Assembly (NCBI RefSeq): GCF_037203765.1
Contig: NZ_JBBCAS010000002.1
Span: forward strand, 1 to 64,000
Length of the DNA stretch: 64,000 bases
From: Sediminicola sp037203765
Lineage (GTDB): Bacteria; Bacteroidota; Bacteroidia; Flavobacteriales; Flavobacteriaceae
Direction of reading: 5' to 3'
Shown here: positions 60,649 through 64,000 of the stretch, one piece after another
Layout of the letters: every line of letters begins with the position of its first letter
Numbering within the stretch: the first letter of the stretch is position 1
The notes under the pieces: model-generated
Told to the model about the DNA's origin: nothing
Database searches by the model: none
The model's input: only the letters and a program-made list of their open reading frames with translations
Made by a program: the position numbers and the translations under genes

Positions 60649-61914
60649 ATGGCAAACACTGTATCCACATATTTTCCAAAATTAGAGGACATAAAACAGG
60701 CCTCCCAAGTCATCAGGCAAGTGGCTGAGGTCACCCCATTGACACAAAGTATCAGGTATTCCCGGTTGTTCAGCTCCAATATTCTTTTGAAACGGGAAGA
60801 CTTGCACCGGGTAAGATCTTATAAAATAAGAGGTGCCTTCAATAAAATAAGCTCACTTACAAAAGCGGAAACTGCCAAAGGCGTTGTTTGTGCCAGTGCA
60901 GGCAACCATGCACAAGGAGTTGCTTTTGCCTGTAACCATTTGGGAATCCATGGGACCGTTTATATGCCTTCCGTGACTCCCAAACAGAAAGTAGAGCAGA
61001 CCAAAATGTTTGGGGGGGATTGGGTGACGGTCAATTTAATTGGAGATACCTTTGATGACTCTTCCAAAGCTGCCATGATAGCCTGCAAAGAGCAGGGGAA
61101 GACTTTTGTACATCCTTTTGACGATCCCAAGACTATAGAAGGGCAGGGCACCGTAGGTCTGGAAATATTGGAGCAATCAGATGTTCCCATCGACTATTTG
61201 TTTGTCGCCATAGGGGGAGGCGGCCTGGCCTCTGGACTTATTGGGGTGTTTAAGGCCCTATCCCCAAACACTAAAATTATAGGAGTGGAACCAGAAGGGG
61301 CGCCCTCCATGAAAACTTCTATGGCCAAGGGCCAGAACACGGAGTTGGAGTACATAGATAAATTTGTGGATGGCGCCGCGGTACAAAGGGTAGGGGATTA
61401 CACCTTTGCCATCTGCAAAGAATACCTACATGATATGGTTACCGTACCCGAGGGTAAAGTCTGTCAGACCATTTTGGACCTATACAATAGGGATGCCATT
61501 GTTGTGGAACCTGCCGGGGCATTGACCATAGCGGCCCTGGACGATTTTAAGGAGGAGATAAAGGACAAAAATGTGGTCTGTATTGTCAGTGGTAGCAATA
61601 ACGATATTACCCGAACGGCCGAAATTAAGGAAAGGGCGTTATTATATGGGCAGTTAAAGCATTACTTCATCGTCCGTTTTCCCCAAAGACCGGGTGCCTT
61701 AAAGCAATTTGTGGCAGATATCTTGGGACCCGATGACGATATTACCCATTTTGAATATTCCAAAAAATCAAGCAAAGAAAATGCACCTGCCATAGTGGGG
61801 ATCGAATTGAAAAGTCCGGATGACCTGGAGCCCCTTATTTCAAGGATGAAGGAAAAAAACTTTTTCGGAGAGTACCTAAACGACAAACCAGACCTCTTTC
61901 AGTACTTAATTTAA
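60649..61914 (+). CDS. ilvA: Threonine dehydratase IlvA (short form)
   Basis: The 421-residue PLP enzyme has the cofactor lysine at residue 59 in RSYKIRGAFNKI and the phosphate loop SAGNHAQGVAFA. The glycine loop is AIGGGGLASGL, and a single ACT-like domain follows at the C terminus (HYFIVRFPQRPGALKQFV). It deaminates threonine to 2-oxobutyrate for isoleucine. One ACT-like domain rather than two matches the shorter family branch. It is the last gene of the ilv operon, behind the hairpin. Confidence 0.93.
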   Translation: MANTVSTYFPKLEDIKQASQVIRQVAEVTPLTQSIRYSRLFSSNILLKREDLHRVRSYKIRGAFNKISSLTKAETAKGVVCASAGNHAQGVAFACNHLGIHGTVYMPSVTPKQKVEQTKMFGGDWVTVNLIGDTFDDSSKAAMIACKEQGKTFVHPFDDPKTIEGQGTVGLEILEQSDVPIDYLFVAIGGGGLASGLIGVFKALSPNTKIIGVEPEGAPSMKTSMAKGQNTELEYIDKFVDGAAVQRVGDYTFAICKEYLHDMVTVPEGKVCQTILDLYNRDAIVVEPAGALTIAALDDFKEEIKDKNVVCIVSGSNNDITRTAEIKERALLYGQLKHYFIVRFPQRPGALKQFVADILGPDDDITHFEYSKKSSKENAPAIVGIELKSPDDLEPLISRMKEKNFFGEYLNDKPDLFQYLI

Positions 61915-62079
61915 GCACTGATTTAGGTAGTTTTGTGAGATGGAACAATTTCAATCGTTTTCGATTTCATTCTATGAAAAGTTATGGATGTTAAGGTGAA
62001 ATTTAAGAATGTATTTTATTAACTTCGTTAGGGAGAAATATCAATTTTCGCCCTTTTATTTATTAAATTATTGGCAATT

Positions 62080-63669
62080 ATGAGCAAAAAATCGAACATA
62101 CCAGCAGAATTTGAAATTACCAATGTGATACATCACAATACCTATTTGGTAGATGGCGAACTGAAAAAATGGGAAGGAAATTCTACTGAGGTATTCTCCA
62201 CCATATCTTCCACAGAAGCATATAAACCTACCTTATTGGGCAGCATTCCGGATATGGATGAAAAATCGGCCCTAGATGCCCTGGGAGGAGCTTTAAAGGC
62301 CTACAACCAAGGACAGGGTGCATGGCCTACCATGAGGATCAGTGAGCGCATTGAATGCATGGAAAAGTTCGTCAAAAAAATGGAGGCGAAAAGAAATGAA
62401 GTAGTGAAATTGTTGATGTGGGAGATTGGGAAGTCGCTCCCGGACTCCGAAAAGGAATTTGACCGTACAGTAGATTATATCTACGATACCATAGAGGATT
62501 ACAAGCAGCTGGATAGGGATGCGGCTAAGTTCAAGAAGCACGATGGGGTATATGCCCATATCCGCAGAGGTCCTTTGGGAGTTGTACTTTGTTTGGGACC
62601 TTACAATTACCCATTGAACGAAACCTTTGCGTTGTTGATTCCTGCCATTATCATGGGAAATACCACCATATTTAAACCTGCCAAACATGGGGTATTACTT
62701 ATTACACCGTTATTGGAGGCCTTTAGATCGAGCTTTCCAAAAGGCGTGGTCAATATTATCTTTGGAAGGGGAAGAACGGTGGCCAGTCCTATCATGAAAA
62801 CCGGAAAAATAGATGTACTAGCCTTGATCGGGAACAGTAAATCTGCCAATGCACTGCAAGAACAACATCCAAAGAGCAATAGATTACGTCTGGTTTTGGG
62901 CCTTGAGGCAAAAAATCCGGCCATTGTACTCCCAGATGCCGATCTGGACCTTACCATTGATGAATGCATAGCAGGAACATTATCTTTTAATGGGCAGCGT
63001 TGTACGGCCTTAAAGGTGGTCTATGTACACGAGGATATCAGGGAAGAATTCAACAAACGTTTCGCCGAAAGGGTAGATGCCCTCAAATTTGGCAATCCTT
63101 GGGAGAATGGCGTAAAACTTACCCCATTGCCAGAGCCCGGCAAGCCGGCCTACATACAGGAATTAATTGATGATGCCCTTTCCAAAGGCGCAAAAATATT
63201 GAACAAAAAAGGAGGGCAGCATAGAGATAATTATATTTGGCCCGCGGTATTGTATCCGGTGACCAAAGATATGCGTGTATATCAGGAAGAACAGTTTGGT
63301 CCTGTAATACCGATATTGTCCTTTAAGGACATTGAGGAGCCCTTGGATGATATGGCAGCTTCCAACTATGGACAACAGGTAAGTCTGTTCGGGAAGGATG
63401 TTTATGCACTTGCTCCCCTCATAGATACCTTGGTGAATTTGGTCTGCAGGGTAAATTTGAACAGTTCTTGTCAAAGAGGTCCGGATGTGTATCCTTTTAC
63501 AGGGCGTAAGGATTCGGCCCAGGCAACGCTGAGTGTACATGATGCTTTGCGTTCCTTTTCCATCCGGACTTTTGTGGCCTCCAAGGACAATGCACTGAAC
63601 AATGAAATCTTGGAGAAATTATTGGATTCCAAACTTTCCAATTTCATAAGTACAGATTACATCCTATAA
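62080..63669 (+). CDS. NADP-dependent glyceraldehyde-3-phosphate dehydrogenase-like aldehyde dehydrogenase (GapN type)
   Basis: The 529-residue aldehyde dehydrogenase has CLGPYNYPLNETFALLIPA and the coenzyme loop ALIGNSKSAN. The general base is in LGLEAKNPAIVLPDAD, the nucleophile is in FNGQRCTALKVVYVHE, and NSSCQRGPDVYPFTGRKDS is typical of non-phosphorylating GapN enzymes. It would oxidise glyceraldehyde-3-phosphate to 3-phosphoglycerate with NADP+. I use ATG 62080 over the upstream TTG. It lies about 165 bp after ilvA and probably has its own promoter. Confidence 0.88.
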   Translation: MSKKSNIPAEFEITNVIHHNTYLVDGELKKWEGNSTEVFSTISSTEAYKPTLLGSIPDMDEKSALDALGGALKAYNQGQGAWPTMRISERIECMEKFVKKMEAKRNEVVKLLMWEIGKSLPDSEKEFDRTVDYIYDTIEDYKQLDRDAAKFKKHDGVYAHIRRGPLGVVLCLGPYNYPLNETFALLIPAIIMGNTTIFKPAKHGVLLITPLLEAFRSSFPKGVVNIIFGRGRTVASPIMKTGKIDVLALIGNSKSANALQEQHPKSNRLRLVLGLEAKNPAIVLPDADLDLTIDECIAGTLSFNGQRCTALKVVYVHEDIREEFNKRFAERVDALKFGNPWENGVKLTPLPEPGKPAYIQELIDDALSKGAKILNKKGGQHRDNYIWPAVLYPVTKDMRVYQEEQFGPVIPILSFKDIEEPLDDMAASNYGQQVSLFGKDVYALAPLIDTLVNLVCRVNLNSSCQRGPDVYPFTGRKDSAQATLSVHDALRSFSIRTFVASKDNALNNEILEKLLDSKLSNFISTDYIL

Positions 63670-63678
63670 TTCTTAAGC

Positions 63679-64000
63679 ATGGGGAACAGGCGGGCATTCA
63701 AGAAATTAAAACTAAGGTCTTGGCCTGCCTGTTTGGTATTGGCTTTGACATTGATCTGTTGTAAAACAGAAAATGTAGGATTGAATTTTGAAAAAGCCCT
63801 AAACAGCACCCCCCATATTGAAGGTAAAAAGGAGTATTTGAATTCGCCTTTCGTTACGGCCGGTAACCGCGTTTATATGGTAGGGCATCAGGACGGTACC
63901 TTTCCAGAAATTGGGTGGCATATAAAAGGAGAAATGGGTGGTATTTGGGACCATCCAATCAAATTAATGGATGGATTTGATGCTGAACTGCTCTGGGAGG
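63679..64000 (+). CDS. Lipoprotein, 5' end only (possible glycoside-hydrolase/glycogen-debranching-like)
   Basis: The gene starts 10 bp after the aldehyde dehydrogenase stop and runs off the window. The first 107 residues show a lipoprotein signal (LALTLICC) and then NSPFVTAGNRVYMVGHQDG and GEMGGIWDHPIKLMDGF. The last motif resembles the start of Bacteroidota proteins annotated as glycogen-debranching or MGH1-type glycosidases; this is a recollection with modest confidence. The active site lies beyond the window. Confidence 0.6.
   Translation, partial: MGNRRAFKKLKLRSWPACLVLALTLICCKTENVGLNFEKALNSTPHIEGKKEYLNSPFVTAGNRVYMVGHQDGTFPEIGWHIKGEMGGIWDHPIKLMDGFDAELLWE

Overview
The window is a chromosomal segment of a member of the Bacteroidota, most likely a marine Flavobacteriaceae. 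The evidence is: promoter boxes of the Bacteroidota type (TAnnTTTG, for example at 764-771, 11028-11035 and 54814-54821); the ftsK-lolA-lptG-ribBA order; a DUF6952/thioredoxin/peroxiredoxin group; a RibBA whose GTP cyclohydrolase half is degenerate; and a long class II IlvC. No species call is justified from the sequence alone.

Layout. 1-590 is a hairpin-rich tandem repeat (period 102 bp) next to a tRNA-Ser(UGA). 1082-29892 is ordinary core genome: nitroreductase; DegT-type aminotransferase; a minus-strand envelope/division group (ftsK, lolA, lptG, ribBA); dgkA-tpx; an oxidative-stress group; nhaC with a Cys/Met-metabolism PLP enzyme and a divergent AsnC-type regulator; lpd; a tandem CDGSH protein; a DUF1624-type membrane acyltransferase; then a plus-strand series FMN reductase, pabB, hydrolase, tilS, dsbD, CocE-type hydrolase, penicillin acylase and yifB.

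29893-42756 is a visibly AT-richer accessory island. It opens with a large serine recombinase and a short catalytic-domain-only tyrosine recombinase. Behind them lie three copies of a complex 306-385 bp repeat (32531, 35477, 40475). Copy 1 begins inside the tyrosine recombinase gene, one base after its catalytic Tyr codon and the first base of the next codon. Copy 2 carries a diverged version of the same 16-residue recombinase tail, followed by the terminator. All three copies hold a pair of GCAAAA boxes exactly 85 bp apart and end in a large hairpin. Between the repeats sit small orphan genes: a possible nuclease, a HEPN-type RX4H protein, a CoiA-like zinc/PD-(D/E)XK protein, a zinc-ribbon protein, a frameshifted HhH protein, a DUF2971 protein and several unknowns. 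Several spacers carry GTTRGGC boxes, and one is a long imperfect palindrome that resembles an integron attC site. I read the island as a modular array in which cassettes accreted behind a tyrosine recombinase; this is inference and is the most interesting part of the window.

42757-64000 returns to core genome: a GAF histidine kinase; an M16 double protease; two small genes; a DUF2891 lipoprotein; an Nramp-like transporter joined to pxpABC (5-oxoprolinase); two aldehyde dehydrogenases; and the complete branched-chain amino-acid operon ilvD-ilvB-ilvN-ilvC-ilvA behind a recognisable promoter. A lipoprotein gene runs off the right edge.
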